From positions 1 through 6,516 of the forward strand of contig JAUVTI010000112.1 in NCBI GenBank assembly GCA_030601605.1: a stretch of DNA of 6,516 bases, given 5' to 3'. The stretch comes from Gemmatimonadales bacterium. GTDB lineage: Bacteria; Gemmatimonadota; Gemmatimonadetes; Gemmatimonadales; GWC2-71-9. Below, piece by piece: positions 5,902 through 6,516 of the stretch; position 1 is the first letter of the stretch, and each line of letters opens with the position of its first letter. The notes beneath the pieces were generated by a model that worked only from the letters and a program-made list of their open reading frames with translations, was not told where the DNA came from and ran no database searches. The translations under genes and the position numbers were made by a program.

Positions 5902-6429
5902 GTGGAGCCCAAGACCCTCATCTCCGAAGCCGACATCCGGCGCCGCGTATCGGAGCTCGCCGCGCAGATCTCACGCGACTACGCGGGGAAGGAAAACGTA
6001 GTACTCCTCGCGGTGCTCAAGGGCGCGTTCATATTCCTGGCCGACCTGGCACGGCAGCTCCCTGTGCCGCACCGGGTGGAGTTCATGGCCCTCTCCAGCT
6101 ACGGCAAGGGAAGCGCATCCAGCGGCCAGGTACGGGTGGAGATGGATGTGCGCGACAGCATCGAGGGAAGCCACGTCATCGTCATCGAGGACATCATCGA
6201 CACAGGGCGGACGTTGCGGTACCTGATCGACCTGCTGAAAACGCGGCACCCCGCATCGGTCGCCACCTGCTCTCTGGTGCGCAAGCAGGACCGGCACGAG
6301 GTGGAGGTGGAGATCGACTACCTCGGCTTCGATATCCCTGACGTCTTCGTGGTCGGCTACGGCCTCGACTACGCCGAGCAGTACCGCACGCTTCCCTACA
6401 TCGGTATAGTCGAGCCCTCCGGCAGCTAG
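5902..6429 (+). CDS. hpt: Hypoxanthine phosphoribosyltransferase
   Basis: This 175-residue enzyme joins hypoxanthine (often also guanine) to PRPP to make IMP or GMP plus pyrophosphate, a cytosolic purine-salvage step. The PRPP-binding signature VIVIEDIIDTGRT at 92-104 contains the acidic pair E96/D97 and the probable catalytic base D100. LKGA at 39-42 is the pyrophosphate-binding loop, SSYG at 65-68 the start of the flexible active-site loop, K128 (VRKQD) the purine-binding lysine, and FVVGYGLDYAEQYR at 149-162, with D156, supplies metal and base contacts. Length is normal for bacterial Hpt (about 175-185). The start is GTG at 5902; it gives the usual LISEADI opening, and GAGG at 5888-5891, overlapping the yajQ stop, lies ten bases upstream. 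It is probably co-transcribed with yajQ. The usual tilS or ftsH partners are not next to it in this window. Confidence 0.96.
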   Translation: MEPKTLISEADIRRRVSELAAQISRDYAGKENVVLLAVLKGAFIFLADLARQLPVPHRVEFMALSSYGKGSASSGQVRVEMDVRDSIEGSHVIVIEDIIDTGRTLRYLIDLLKTRHPASVATCSLVRKQDRHEVEVEIDYLGFDIPDVFVVGYGLDYAEQYRTLPYIGIVEPSGS

Positions 6430-6516
6430 CGGACCGCGGCCATCATCGAGTCACGGGTCGCCTTGAACGGGGTCCCCTCGCGCCAATTGGGAAATGTCGA
6501 GTCGGTGGCCAGCGCG
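6426..6516 (-). CDS. C-terminal end of an unidentified minus-strand protein (partial)
   Basis: On the minus strand a frame is open from the window edge to a TAG read from 6428 to 6426, giving 29 residues with the core TFPNWREGTPFKATRD and the ending MMAAVR. About 25 of its 29 codons end in G or C, as in the neighbouring genes, while the other two minus-strand frames hit stops within this stretch. I do not recognise the family. The gene converges on hpt, and the two stop codons overlap: the hpt TAG is 6427-6429 and this gene's stop is 6426-6428, sharing the palindrome CTAG. No hairpin terminator separates them. Confidence 0.6.
   Translation of the reverse strand, partial: ALATDSTFPNWREGTPFKATRDSMMAAVR

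Noticed and set aside
5577..6341. A 254-codon plus-strand open frame overlapping yajQ and hpt
   Set aside because: It runs in another frame across two well-recognised genes, and its product is low-complexity, rich in Arg, Gly and Ala, and resembles no family.
1..6516. Search for mobile elements, CRISPR arrays, tRNA genes, riboswitches, attachment sites or a defence system
   Set aside because: No transposase, integrase, regularly spaced repeats, cloverleaf or conserved riboswitch core was seen. Nearly all bases are accounted for by ordinary genes with similar codon use, and there is no sign of recent transfer.

Overview
This is a GC-rich bacterial window from the chromosome of a Gram-negative organism. 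Two proteins carry Sec-type signal peptides, and one of them looks like an outer-membrane protein. A very large Asp-box/Vps10 (sortilin-like) secreted protein combined with a DUF1207 protein and a small CopD-like membrane protein is most reminiscent of Gemmatimonadota or a neighbouring phylum (Acidobacteriota, or an uncultured high-GC lineage). That placement is inference from gene content; there is no rRNA or other marker here to settle it.

Layout, left to right. Positions 1-99 hold the last 32 codons of an unidentified plus-strand gene. A four-helix CopD-like membrane protein follows (119-556). After a 66-base gap with a possible sigma70-type promoter comes a DUF1207-family exported protein (623-1471, or 605-1471 from a TTG). 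The next gap (1472-1532) holds two back-to-back GC hairpins and a strong Shine-Dalgarno site. It leads into the dominant gene, a 1091-residue secreted Asp-box beta-propeller protein (1533-4808). Three small cytosolic genes then follow with gaps of 4, 12 and 12 bases: a class I SAM-dependent methyltransferase (4813-5373), a YajQ-family nucleotide-binding protein (5386-5889) and hypoxanthine phosphoribosyltransferase (5902-6429). The right edge holds the C-terminal end of a minus-strand gene whose stop codon overlaps the hpt stop in a shared CTAG.

How the genes work together. The 1533-6429 block is tight enough to be one transcription unit, but its members do not form an obvious pathway. An exported propeller protein is followed by a small methyltransferase, a YajQ protein (a family with cyclic-di-GMP-binding members) and a purine-salvage enzyme. 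An AT-rich TATTAT placed just before the yajQ start suggests an internal promoter that could uncouple yajQ-hpt from the big gene, possibly giving a leaderless mRNA.

There are no mobile elements, CRISPR arrays, tRNA or rRNA genes and no phage genes. I do not see a clearly undescribed system. The points worth a second look are local: the unannotated convergent gene end with the overlapping stops, the candidate leaderless start, the perfect 25-base palindrome inside the copD-like gene, the tandem hairpins, and the architecture and poly-Asp N-terminus of the large propeller protein.
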